Assembly: GCA_009692665.1 (NCBI GenBank)
Contig: SHYT01000001.1
Coordinates: 62,001 to 126,000, forward strand
Direction: 5' to 3'
Length of the DNA stretch: 64,000 nt
Source of the DNA: Dehalococcoidia bacterium
Lineage (GTDB): Bacteria; Chloroflexota; Dehalococcoidia; Lucifugimonadales; SHYT01
Shown here: piece after piece, positions 35,677-43,653 of the stretch
How the letters are laid out: every line of letters starts with the position of its first letter
Position numbering within the stretch: position 1 is the first letter of the stretch
Position numbers and translations under genes: made by a program
The notes under the pieces: generated by a model
The model's input: only the letters and a program-made list of their open reading frames with translations
Told to the model about the DNA's origin: nothing
Database searches by the model: none

Positions 35677-36087
35677 CTACTCTACTGCCCGCCGCGCCTT
35701 GGGGTCCCACGCCTGCACGATTTCTACCGGAGCGTTGCGCGCCACGATGAGCTCCATAGTCTCACTGCTATCGTTGGCGGGGGAGTGGACAACGCCAGGC
35801 GGGACGTAAATCATATCGCCTTCTTCAATGACCAGCGCTTCCTCCAGGCCTTCGCCAACCAGAAAGCGGCCCTTGCCTTTGAGGACGTAGATAGCAGACT
35901 CGCAGTTCACGTGGTAGTGGGCGGTTGAGGAACAGAACGGCGGGATGGACGCAACAGCCAAATGGATACCTTCAGCGTCCGAGAGGAGGCTGGAGACACC
36001 CTCAACACGGGTCATGGCGCCAGACGCTATCTCGGTCCGCCGTTCGTGCGGTTTAATGAGTTTGACTTGCTTCGGGGGCTTTGGCAT
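35677..36087 (-). CDS. Single-domain cupin protein
   Basis: 136 aa from ATG 36087; an in-frame GTG at 36141 would add 18 residues without a better ribosome site. Conserved beta-barrel motifs: FCSSTAHYHVNCESAIYVLK (His and Glu of metal motif 1) and GDMIYVPPGVVHSPAND (His of motif 2), separated by KGRFLVGEGLEEALVIEEG. These would hold one divalent metal. The family is functionally diverse (isomerases, dioxygenases, sensors). It lies convergent to metH, 11 bases away. Confidence 0.85.
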   Translation of the reverse strand: MPKPPKQVKLIKPHERRTEIASGAMTRVEGVSSLLSDAEGIHLAVASIPPFCSSTAHYHVNCESAIYVLKGKGRFLVGEGLEEALVIEEGDMIYVPPGVVHSPANDSSETMELIVARNAPVEIVQAWDPKARRAVE

Positions 36088-36199
36088 GTTGCTGAGTATA
36101 GCTTCCGCCGCAAGGGAACGGCAAGGCAGTTCCCTTGACACTCACCGAGGCCACGGGTAGGCTTCGCCTGTCCTATTTCATTTCGTAAAGGGGTCTGTC

Positions 36200-37192
36200 A
36201 TGGTAAATATTGCTGTCCTTGATGACTACCAGGGCGTGGCGCTGACGCTGGCTAACTGGAAGGCGCTGCCGGGCGACGCGCGCGTGACCTCATTTCGAGA
36301 CCATCTTGACGATCAGGCTGCCGTCATTCGGCGGCTCCGTGACTTTGAGGTGGTGTGCGTCATGCGCGAGCGAACGCCGCTGCCGCGCACCGTGCTTCAG
36401 CAACTGCCCAAGCTGCAGCTTCTTGTGACCACTGGCGGAGCAAATGCTTCCATTGACATGAACGCAGCCACAGAACTGGGCATCCTTGTCTGCTCCACGG
36501 GCAATTTTGGAAACCCGACGGCCGAGCTGACATGGGGCATCATCCTAGGGATGCTGCGAAGCATTCCCCAAGAAGACCACGCTGTACGCGCCGGGAAGTG
36601 GCAGACGTCGGTGGGCATTGGCATGCAGGACAAAACCTTGGGGATTATTGGGCTTGGCAACTTGGGGTCACACGTGGCGACCATAGGCAAGGCATTTAAG
36701 ATGCACATCCTCGCGTGGAGTCAGAACCTCACGGCAGAACGGGCACGACAGTTTGGCGCGACGCTGGTGTCGAAAGACGAGCTAATGTCACAGTCAGATA
36801 TCGTGACGATTCACACGCGGCTGAGTGAGCGCACACGGGGACTGATTGGAGCGCGCGAGCTGGCGCTCATGAAACCCACGGCTTATCTGGTGAACACATC
36901 GCGCGGGCCGATTGTAACGGAGGATGCGATGGTGCAGGCGTTGCGCGAGCGGCGCATTGCGGGCGCGGGGCTGGACGTGTTTGACCAAGAACCCTTGCGG
37001 GCAGATCACCCTCTACTGAGTATGAATAACGTGGTACTCACGCCGCATCTTGGGTACGTTACCAAGGAAACGTATGGAGTCTTCTACCGGGACACAGTAG
37101 AAGATATTGCCGCGTTTCTGGAAGGCAAGCCGATGCGCATGATCAACCCGCAAGCTCTGGAGAACACCAAGCGACGAACGATGCGTCCGTAA
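36200..37192 (+). CDS. D-2-hydroxyacid dehydrogenase
   Basis: 330 aa, GGGG/AAAGGGG upstream of ATG. NAD-dependent oxidoreductase of the 2-hydroxyacid family (SerA/GyaR group). Rossmann motif LGIIGLGNLGSHVATIGKAF. The catalytic triad is complete: Arg in VNTSRGPIV, Glu in DVFDQEPL, His in VLTPHLGYV. The substrate cannot be deduced, and no ACT or regulatory domain is present. It faces the truncated phoU remnant downstream. Compare the related gene at 55398, in which the Arg and Glu are not conserved. Confidence 0.9.
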   Translation: MVNIAVLDDYQGVALTLANWKALPGDARVTSFRDHLDDQAAVIRRLRDFEVVCVMRERTPLPRTVLQQLPKLQLLVTTGGANASIDMNAATELGILVCSTGNFGNPTAELTWGIILGMLRSIPQEDHAVRAGKWQTSVGIGMQDKTLGIIGLGNLGSHVATIGKAFKMHILAWSQNLTAERARQFGATLVSKDELMSQSDIVTIHTRLSERTRGLIGARELALMKPTAYLVNTSRGPIVTEDAMVQALRERRIAGAGLDVFDQEPLRADHPLLSMNNVVLTPHLGYVTKETYGVFYRDTVEDIAAFLEGKPMRMINPQALENTKRRTMRP

Positions 37193-37210
37193 AAATGCCT
37201 TGGCGAACGC

Positions 37211-37347
37211 CTACTTTTTGACGTTCTTTGGCACGTTCATTTCTTCCATTTTCCCGGTGACCAGGAAGATGACACGTTCAGCAATATTGGTGGCCCGGTC
37301 CGCTGTGCGCTCCACGTCATGCGCCACCCACAGCAAGTTTGACTGAG
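37211..37347 (-). pseudogene. phoU: phoU C-terminal remnant
   Basis: The minus strand reads QSNLLWVAHDVERTADRATN then IAERVIFLVTGKMEEMNVPK and stops at 37211-37213. This is the last helix bundle of PhoU, including the metal-binding-type ER-X-ADR-X-X-NIAE motif. Upstream (beyond about 37347) the frame has stops and no PhoU sequence, so roughly the first three quarters of the gene are gone. The break point coincides with the start of the region leading to the DUF47-PiT pair. Confidence 0.8.
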
Positions 37348-37421
37348 CACATCAAGATAAATATCATAGTGCCAGCGGGAAAGGCCAAAAGATGTTCCAG
37401 ACTAAGGCGCAACTTTAGAAC

Positions 37422-37436
37422 TGGAATACCATTCCA
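37422..37436. promoter_or_regulatory. Small palindrome upstream of the DUF47 gene
   Basis: TGGAAT-ACC-ATTCCA, perfect inverted repeat, 44 bases before the ATG at 37480. Possible operator; no direct evidence. Confidence 0.3.
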
Positions 37437-37479
37437 AAAGTCAATCTTCATCCTTTCTTTTTGTCAGCAAGGAGATGCC

Positions 37480-38112
37480 ATGAGATTCCCTACCTTCGTA
37501 CCGAGAGAGGAGAAGTTCTTCTTTCTCTTACACCAGAGCGCGGAGAATCTGCAAAAGGCTTCGATTAAACTACAAAACCTCTTCAACAATTATGAAAATG
37601 TATCCGCAAAGGTTAAGGAAATCAAGGATCTGGAAGAATTTGGGGACCAAATTATCCATGATATTTTCCAGGCATTGCATCGCACGTTCGTGACGCCTAT
37701 TGATCGTGAGGACATCAGCGCGCTGGCGCAGCGTCTGGACGACTTTATTGACGCAATCGAAGAGGTCTCTAACTACTTGATTGAGTACAGAATTCAAAGG
37801 CCAACAGAATACGCTCAACATTTGGCAACCATCCTCGTTCATTCGGCCGACCAATTGGAAAAGGCCACCGCGCTGCTGCACTATCGAGGATCTAAGCTGA
37901 AGCAAATACTGCCGCACACAGTGGAGATTAACCGCCTGGAGAACGAGGCGGATCAAGTCATTGGACGAGCGATGGGCGACTTGTTTGACAACAACACAGA
38001 CGCCATTTACATCATGAAGTGGCGTGACATTTATAACGATCTGGAATCCGCCACGGACCGGGCTGAAGATGCTGCAAACGTTCTCGAAGCGATTGTGCTC
38101 AAGAATGCGTAG
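37480..38112 (+). CDS. DUF47/PhoU-like phosphate transport accessory protein
   Basis: 210 aa from ATG 37480 with AAGGAGA 6 bases upstream; the longer open frame lacks a ribosome site. An all-helical PhoU-like protein: FFFLLHQSAENLQKASIKLQ, IKDLEEFGDQIIHDIFQAL, TPIDREDISALAQRLDDFID and the repeat NRLENEADQVIGRAMGDLF, with Glu/Asp clusters that bind metal ions in relatives. It almost always precedes a PiT transporter, as here (38 bases), and is thought to control its activity. Confidence 0.92.
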   Translation: MRFPTFVPREEKFFFLLHQSAENLQKASIKLQNLFNNYENVSAKVKEIKDLEEFGDQIIHDIFQALHRTFVTPIDREDISALAQRLDDFIDAIEEVSNYLIEYRIQRPTEYAQHLATILVHSADQLEKATALLHYRGSKLKQILPHTVEINRLENEADQVIGRAMGDLFDNNTDAIYIMKWRDIYNDLESATDRAEDAANVLEAIVLKNA

Positions 38113-38150
38113 AAACCATCACAATTGCGACGACCTGGCCGTGATGCCCC

Positions 38151-39167
38151 ATGTTTGAGATGTCGTTCCTATTCTTGGTGCTGGTCATCACCGTGGCAGT
38201 CATCTTCGACTTCGTTAACGGGTTTCATGATTCCGCCAACGCGATTGCCACCGTCGTTTCGACACGCGTTCTTACCATTCTCACCGCAGTCATCATGGCT
38301 GGCGTGCTAAATTTCGTGGGCGCATTGTCGGGTACTGCCGTAGCTAAGGTGGTAGGTGCTGGAATCGTAGCGCCTGGCGCCATCACGATGACCACCGTGG
38401 CGGCTGGCCTGATGGCAGCCATTGTCTGGGAAATCCTCACCTATTTCCTAAAATTGCCTGTTAGCGCCAGCCACAGCCTCATAGCTGGAGTCGCGGGTGC
38501 AGGTGTCGCCACTGCCGGATTTAAGGTGCTGGTATGGACAGGTATCAGCAAGACTCTGCTCGGCGTCATATTGTCGCCACTCGTCGGATTCATCATCGGT
38601 TACGTAGTAATGCTTGCGCTGTATTGGCTCCTTCGCCGCGCTAGCCAAAGCATGGTAAATCACACGTTTGGCCGATTGCAGATCGTGTCCGCCGCGGCCA
38701 TGGCTTATAGCCACGGCTCTAACGACGCTCAGAAAACGATGGGGATCATCACTCTAGCGCTGTCCGTCCACTATAGTTGGGCGGCGCGGGGCATTCCATT
38801 TGAGGTACCTTTTTGGGTTATCGTTCTTTCGGGAATAGCCATCGCACTGGGAACGTACGCTGGCGGGTATCGCATGATCAAGACTCTAGGTGTGCGGATT
38901 GTGCAGATGCAGCCAATCAACGGCTTTGCCGCCGAAAGTTCGGCCGCGGTTGTGATCGAAACAGCGTCCCGCTTTGGATTCCCACTGAGTACGACTCACG
39001 TCATTAGCTCGACTATTATGGGCCAGGGTGCAACCCGCCGGGTCTCTGCTGTCCGATGGGGCGTCGTTCGCAGCATCGTGCTGGCGTGGGTCATCACCTT
39101 TCCATTTTGCGGACTGCTCGGAGCGCTCATCTATAGGCTCCTGAAACTGGCGCTCAGCGCCTTTTAG
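38151..39167 (+). CDS. pit: PiT-family inorganic phosphate transporter
   Basis: 338 aa. Low-affinity, cation-coupled phosphate permease of the inner membrane. The two duplicated signature segments are clear: IFDFVNGFHDSANAIATVVS near the N-terminus and SAAAMAYSHGSNDAQKTMGI in the second half, with further helices GAITMTTVAAGLMAAIVWEI and LPVSASHSLIAGVAGAG / FPLSTTHVISSTIMGQGAT. About ten membrane helices. Length matches short bacterial PiT proteins. Forms a two-gene operon with the DUF47 gene; the operon sits inside a decayed phosphate-regulation locus. Confidence 0.95.
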   Translation: MFEMSFLFLVLVITVAVIFDFVNGFHDSANAIATVVSTRVLTILTAVIMAGVLNFVGALSGTAVAKVVGAGIVAPGAITMTTVAAGLMAAIVWEILTYFLKLPVSASHSLIAGVAGAGVATAGFKVLVWTGISKTLLGVILSPLVGFIIGYVVMLALYWLLRRASQSMVNHTFGRLQIVSAAAMAYSHGSNDAQKTMGIITLALSVHYSWAARGIPFEVPFWVIVLSGIAIALGTYAGGYRMIKTLGVRIVQMQPINGFAAESSAAVVIETASRFGFPLSTTHVISSTIMGQGATRRVSAVRWGVVRSIVLAWVITFPFCGLLGALIYRLLKLALSAF

Positions 39168-39182
39168 GCAGCTTTCCGCAGC

Positions 39183-39251
39183 GTGATTGTATCGAAGGGC
39201 TTCGAGAAGGTTTTCTTCGTCCTCTACTACCAGGACTGTTGGTTCAGTCAA
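39183..39251 (-). pseudogene. Response regulator N-terminal remnant
   Basis: From TTG 39251 (GGAG 6 bases upstream) the minus strand reads MTEPTVLVVEDEENLLEALRYN, the first strand, acidic pair and first helix of a PhoB/RegX-like receiver. After about 22 codons the match ends abruptly at the 3' end of pit and continues as antisense of that gene. The start and RBS are intact, so only the remainder has been lost. Confidence 0.75.
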
Positions 39252-39443
39252 TGTGTGCTCCGGCTGACCATGTCAAAAGCATTATACGGTGAGCAGATAC
39301 CATCCTTGCTGCACTTCCGAACCACTCCGGATACCACCCTCCGGCGTGGCCGGCCAGTTTGGACGGCAGTACCGACTGCCCCCTACAGCGAAGTCACACT
39401 ACGCACGAGCACTCGGAACGTGAAACGGGGGGGGTGCTTGGCG

Positions 39444-40349
39444 TTAGGCCAGCAGCTGTACCAGGCGGATCACGACAGTCAGCGTGACAATACTCGCCGC
39501 CGTTGAGAACACCACGCTGGAGGTCACAAGGGCCGCGTTTGCGGAAAACTCTGTGGCAAGGATGGTAGTAAAGACCGCCGTAGGCATAGCAGCACCAACG
39601 ATCAGCACCTGACGGTCAAGCCCTTCAAGGCCTAGGAGCATTGCCAGAGGCACCGCGATGACAGCAGATAGCACCAAGCGAATGAAGACGCTCACACCCA
39701 TAGCCACTGGCTGCTTCAACGCGCCGCCACCAAGTTGGAACCCCAGCACTACCAACATGGTTGGAATAGATGCCTGACCCAGCAGGTTTAGCGGCTGGAA
39801 AATTGTTGCGGGAATTGGGATATGCACCAGGTTCACCAAGATGGCCGCGAGCGCAGCGTAGATGCTAGGGAGGCGAAGCACACCCAGCATTGGCCGCCAC
39901 CCCACGGCGGAACTGCGCGCAGCAATGAACGTACCAAGCGTCCAGATCAACACGGACTGGGTGACAAAAAAGGTAATCGCCTTGCCCTGCGCTTCTTGCC
40001 CAAACGCAAACGTGATGACCGGTATAGCAAGATTCGCGGCATTCATGAACGTGCTGGTCAGGAGAATGGCGCTTTCTGTTGACCTATCCGCACGTATCAC
40101 CCTGGCGGCAATCCACCCCAGCACAAGCGTACAAAACGCCAGCAGCAGGACAAAGATGCCCACTTTCAGGAACGCGCCATCTCCAAGTTCGGTGCGCGAC
40201 AAAGACGTGAAGACCAGCGCAGGGCTGAAAAGGTAGAGGATGAGCAGGTTAAGCACGGCTGGGGACGGCTTTTTCCAGCGTTGGATTACCAGACCCAAAG
40301 CAGCAACGAGAAAGACGGGGAGAATGACGTTGACAAAGATTCCAAGCAC
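39444..40349 (-). CDS. AEC-family (auxin efflux carrier-like) permease
   Basis: About 301 aa from GTG 40349; the frame is open to 40421 but that part is not membrane-like. Ten or so hydrophobic segments, with family features IFVNVILPVFLVAALGLVIQ at the N-terminus, LLILYLFSPALVFTSLS, STFMNAANLAIPVITFAFG (the conserved N-X-X-x-G/P region) and VGAAMPTAVFTTILATEF in the C-terminal half. Such carriers export or import small carboxylates or auxin-like acids. No ribosome site is seen, but TACAAT stands about 6 bases before the GTG, so the transcript may be leaderless. Substrate unknown. Confidence 0.85.
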   Translation of the reverse strand: MLGIFVNVILPVFLVAALGLVIQRWKKPSPAVLNLLILYLFSPALVFTSLSRTELGDGAFLKVGIFVLLLAFCTLVLGWIAARVIRADRSTESAILLTSTFMNAANLAIPVITFAFGQEAQGKAITFFVTQSVLIWTLGTFIAARSSAVGWRPMLGVLRLPSIYAALAAILVNLVHIPIPATIFQPLNLLGQASIPTMLVVLGFQLGGGALKQPVAMGVSVFIRLVLSAVIAVPLAMLLGLEGLDRQVLIVGAAMPTAVFTTILATEFSANAALVTSSVVFSTAASIVTLTVVIRLVQLLA

Positions 40350-40491
40350 CGCGCTATTGTAGCAGAAGAACCCTGCTTCTTCCGGCTGTTGACGCGCCAC
40401 AAACGCAATGGTATGTTCCAATTGGAAGGCCTTGTGGCGTGATTATAGGTGGTGAGAAGGCTTTCACGTGAATACTCGTTAGAGGCCATGC

Positions 40492-41838
40492 ATGGCGTTA
40501 CGCACGGTAGTGTACCCACCTGGCCCCAAGCCGCTGCTTCCAGGCGCACTGTTGCTGGCATTTCGCAGAGACCCGCTCCGCATGCTCATTCGCATTGCAC
40601 ATGATTACGGCGACATCGCGCACTTTCGCCTCGGCCCGCAACACATTTACCTCGTCAGCCATCCGGACCATATCCGTGATGTGCTGGTTACACATCATCA
40701 GGCTTTTAGGAAGAGCCGCGCGCTTGAACTTGCCAAGCGCGTTGTGGGCGAGGGACTGCTCACCAGCGAAGGCGAGTTCCACCTGCGGCAGCGGCGCCTA
40801 GTGCAGCCTGCATTCCACAGGCAGCGCATCGCTGGCTACGCCAACATCATGACCGACTACGCCGCGCAGGCCGCGGCGCGCTGGCCGGATGGCGGCGTGG
40901 TAGACATTCACCAAGAGATGCAGCGGCTGGCGCTGGGCATAGTGGGCAAGACACTTTTTGACGCCAACGTGGAAGATGAGTCGCCGGAAATCAGCGAGGC
41001 GCTCACTATAACTATGAACCTGTTCGACAAACTGACTACCCCTTTTTCAGACGTTCTAGACAAACTGCCGCTGCCCGGCAATCGCCGCATGGACACTGCT
41101 ATCAAGCGCCTGAATGAGACTATCTACCGTATCATCCGCGAGCGGCGTGTTAGCGGCGAAGATCGCGGGGACTTGCTTTCCATGCTGTTGCACACCCAGG
41201 ACATAGAGGGTGACGGTGGCTCCATGACAGACCTCCAGATCCGTGACGAGGCTATGACACTGTTCCTTGCGGGCCATGAAACCACGGCCAACGCGCTCAC
41301 GTGGGCCTGGTACCTTCTGTCACAGCACCCGGAGGTAGAAGCGAAGCTGCTTGAAGAAATAACCACTGTGCTGCACGGCAATCCCGCTACATTCGAGGAC
41401 TACCCACGGCTTCACTACACTGAGATGGTGTTCTCTGAAGCTATGCGCCTCTATCCACCCGCGTGGGCGCTGGGACGCAAAGCCTTAGCGGAGGTGCCGC
41501 TTGGCGACTATGTGGTGCCCGTCAATGGCGTCATTCTGATGAGCCAGTACATCACGCACCGCGACCCGCGCTTCTTTCCTGACCCGGACCGCTTTGACCC
41601 TCTCCGCTGGACACTGGAGGCTAAAGCGGCGCGGCCCAGGTTCAGCTATTTTCCCTTTGGGGGTGGGCCAAGGGTCTGCATTGGCGAGCCGTTTGCGTGG
41701 ATGGAGGGGGTCATTCTCATGGCCACTATTACCCAGCGCTGGCAGATGCGTTTGGCACCCGGCCACCATGTGGAGGCATTCCCGCGCGTCACGCTGCGGC
41801 CAAGATACGGCATGAAGATGACGCTGCACCGGCGATGA
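40492..41838 (+). CDS. Cytochrome P450
   Basis: 448 aa, complete. Proline-rich start ([11 protein letters not shown]), I-helix oxygen-binding motif [13 protein letters not shown]-helix EAMR (EXXR), PERF-like region [13 protein letters not shown] and the haem-binding loop [17 protein letters not shown] with the axial Cys. The general type resembles soluble bacterial relatives of the CYP102/CYP110 fatty-acid or terpenoid hydroxylases. Substrate is unknown and no ferredoxin or reductase gene is adjacent. No membrane anchor is present. Given the organism's hopanoid genes, a terpenoid substrate is conceivable but unsupported. Confidence 0.95.
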   Translation: MALRTVVYPPGPKPLLPGALLLAFRRDPLRMLIRIAHDYGDIAHFRLGPQHIYLVSHPDHIRDVLVTHHQAFRKSRALELAKRVVGEGLLTSEGEFHLRQRRLVQPAFHRQRIAGYANIMTDYAAQAAARWPDGGVVDIHQEMQRLALGIVGKTLFDANVEDESPEISEALTITMNLFDKLTTPFSDVLDKLPLPGNRRMDTAIKRLNETIYRIIRERRVSGEDRGDLLSMLLHTQDIEGDGGSMTDLQIRDEAMTLFLAGHETTANALTWAWYLLSQHPEVEAKLLEEITTVLHGNPATFEDYPRLHYTEMVFSEAMRLYPPAWALGRKALAEVPLGDYVVPVNGVILMSQYITHRDPRFFPDPDRFDPLRWTLEAKAARPRFSYFPFGGGPRVCIGEPFAWMEGVILMATITQRWQMRLAPGHHVEAFPRVTLRPRYGMKMTLHRR

Positions 41839-41853
41839 TGGGCCGCCGGTGCC

Positions 41854-42306
41854 TTAGGGCAGCCGACTACCAACGAAGGTCACCGCTGCCGAGAGGAGGC
41901 GCGATTGCTCAATGTTCTGGCGGAGCGGGGCTGGTGTTTGTGGGACGGCGCGGAGGACGAGCAAGACCAGGCCAAGGATGAGCGCGGCGATGGCGGCGCG
42001 AAATGCGGCTCCCGCCAACGAATCAATCCAGGCGAGCAGGATGATTTTGAGCACGTCGCGCACCAGGCGGGCGACGAGGGAAGCGACCAGTATCACAAGT
42101 GCGAATACAACGGCGCCACCAACCAACGAGGCGATTGCCGACTGCCCCAGGAAAAGTCTGCCCAATTGAGGGCCGAAAATAATCGCCAGCGGGTTTGCGA
42201 GCACGAAGCCGATGAGATGGATGATGCCGCCGATGAAGCCTGCACGCCACCCTAAATAGGCCGCAATTGCGAGGATAACGACGATGAGCGCGTCAACCCA
42301 ATTCAT
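41854..42306 (-). CDS. CvpA-family membrane protein
   Basis: 150 aa from ATG 42306 with GGAG upstream. Family features: NWVDALIVVILAIAAYLGWRAGFIGG at the N-terminus, then three more membrane segments (VGGAVVFALVILVASLVARLV, AFRAAIAALILGLVLLVL) and a short hydrophilic tail. CvpA was named for colicin V production in Escherichia coli; recent work ties it to envelope homeostasis. Convergent with the P450 gene. Confidence 0.85.
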   Translation of the reverse strand: MNWVDALIVVILAIAAYLGWRAGFIGGIIHLIGFVLANPLAIIFGPQLGRLFLGQSAIASLVGGAVVFALVILVASLVARLVRDVLKIILLAWIDSLAGAAFRAAIAALILGLVLLVLRAVPQTPAPLRQNIEQSRLLSAAVTFVGSRLP

Positions 42307-42351
42307 GCTTGACTCCACAGGGAGTTAGGCGTTAAGAACAAGGCTCGTTTC

Positions 42352-42603
42352 TCAGCACCGCCAAAAATCGTCCGCTGCCACGCCGTATGAATCCAGTAGC
42401 TGAACGGAAATATCGGAGTCGCGGCAACCAAACACGCCAACACCAATCGGATTTATTGATACAGTCAGCCAGATGCCCAACAGTCCGCCGGGGATGAGCA
42501 GCCAATCCATAGGCAGTAGCCTTAAGCCACCGCCTGGACGCCCTTGCCAGAGAACCCGCTCGCCTTGGCTCAGTTCCCGTTGCAGGATGTTATCCGATAC
42601 CAT
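42352..42603 (-). pseudogene. N-terminal remnant of a small bacterial PH-domain-type membrane protein
   Basis: 83 aa. The first 50 residues (LQRELSQGERVLWQGRPGGG, LLPMDWLLIPGGLLGIWLTV) match the usual start of short proteins with a W-x-GRP motif and two membrane segments followed by a PH-like domain. The remainder loses this pattern and ends in an unrelated short tail, so the gene looks truncated. It could still be expressed. Confidence 0.4.
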
Positions 42604-42778
42604 CGCCTCTCACGATACTCCAACCTAGGGAGACAAGCATCCCGTGCCAGGCTTAGTTGCTTAACACCGTTGCAACGGATTTCGATGCATTGCAGTCAGC
42701 TGATAGCGAACCTGCCATAGGCTAGGAAACTGTTCGTGTACGGGCTGTTTTGGTGGGCCAAGAGGGATTAGGAAAGTC

Positions 42779-42816
42779 TACGAACAAGCCTTAACTCTTG
42801 GGGAAGCTTGTTCGTA
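42779..42816 (-). terminator. Stem-loop downstream of tRNA-Asp
   Basis: 11-bp perfect stem, 42779-42789 with 42806-42816, just 12 bases from the 3' end of the minus-strand tRNA. Loop of 16 bases with an internal AAGCTT/AAGGCTT partial pair. Confidence 0.55.
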
Positions 42817-42827
42817 AACGGACTACC

Positions 42828-42904
42828 TGGCGACCCGGAAGGGATTCGAACCCTCGGTCTTCTCCGTGACAGGGAGATATGTTAGGCCACTACACCACCG
42901 GGCC
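42828..42904 (-). tRNA. tRNA-Asp (GTC)
   Basis: Reverse strand GGCCCGG...CCGGGTC acceptor (one G-U pair), anticodon stem TCTCC/GGAGA with loop CTGTCAC (anticodon GTC), T arm GAGGG-TTCGAAT-CCCTT type, encoded CCA. Asp is the only reading of GTC. Confidence 0.95.
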
Positions 42905-42991
42905 AGTGTTACTGCGGCGCATACCATCCTAGCACGCGGCCGCTAGTGCGGCAATAACAGGCAGAAACTGTATCACGAGTGGAACTTGCCG

Positions 42992-43246
42992 CTATGCCGC
43001 ACGCCGATCGTCTTGCTGTGCCTCATAAACATCCAGCGTTGGCCGTTCAATCCCCATGCCCCGCGCACGCGCAACGCGCTCATACTCATCACGAGGGATC
43101 TGGCCTTCCAGATACCGTTCCCAGGCTGTCCCCTCTGGATTTTCCTGCTGGCGAGAACGCCGTATGTCTCGATACAGCCATATGGAACCCGCCACCGCAA
43201 AGGTAAAGACTGCCACTAGTGCAAGAAAAAAGAGGTCGAAAACCAT
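42992..43246 (-). CDS. Small membrane protein with SHOCT-like domain (1)
   Basis: 84 aa from ATG 43246, where GGGAGG lies 5 bases upstream. One membrane helix (LFFLALVAVFTFAVAGSIWLY), a basic stretch (RDIRRSRQQ) and a SHOCT-like oligomerisation motif TAWERYLEGQIPRDEYERV. It follows a similar gene 11 bases upstream. Such short proteins are common and poorly understood; many are thought to oligomerise at the membrane. Confidence 0.75.
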   Translation of the reverse strand: MVFDLFFLALVAVFTFAVAGSIWLYRDIRRSRQQENPEGTAWERYLEGQIPRDEYERVARARGMGIERPTLDVYEAQQDDRRAA

Positions 43247-43256
43247 ACGCACCTCC

Positions 43257-43445
43257 CTACGCCTTAGCACCCTCCGTTTGCCGCTCATACTGCTCGTAGG
43301 TAATGTCGCCTTGGAGGTATCGCTCCCATAGTGCCTCTTCCTGTGCCACCATGCGCCGGCTGCTGGTGAATTCGCGGTAGAGCCAACGGGTGCCAAATAT
43401 AAGAATGAATGGGATCGGCAGCGCCAGCCATAAGAAAAAATCCAT
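43257..43445 (-). CDS. Small membrane protein with SHOCT-like domain (2)
   Basis: 62 aa, GAGGAGGGCAGGAGC before ATG. Same plan as its neighbour: a membrane helix (FLWLALPIPFILIFGTRWLY), a short basic linker, then ALWERYLQGDITYEQYERQ. The two share the W-ERYL-G-I...EYER pattern and probably arose by tandem duplication. They are divergently transcribed from rpoB. Confidence 0.75.
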   Translation of the reverse strand: MDFFLWLALPIPFILIFGTRWLYREFTSSRRMVAQEEALWERYLQGDITYEQYERQTEGAKA

Positions 43446-43515
43446 GCTCCTGCCCTCCTCGATCTAACGGTACGCAGTCGAAGCGAATTTGTCACTACCG
43501 AGACGGTGGGGAATC

Positions 43516-43544
43516 TTGACAGCCGGGGACTGGGGTACTATTCT
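43516..43544 (+). promoter_or_regulatory. rpoBC promoter
   Basis: Perfect -35 TTGACA (43516-43521), 17-base spacer, -10 TATTCT (43539-43544). The -10 sits inside an inverted repeat GGGTAC...GTACCC (43534-43552), which could be an operator. The rpoB start is about 100 bases on. Confidence 0.7.
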
Positions 43545-43653
43545 AGTACCCGTATTATTATGCCTCAAGAAACGTTTGCTCCAACTGCTCCTGATCTCCC
43601 CAGGTAACGTTTGCCCCACGGCCTAGAAATTCTCCATTGTTAAAGGAGAGCGT

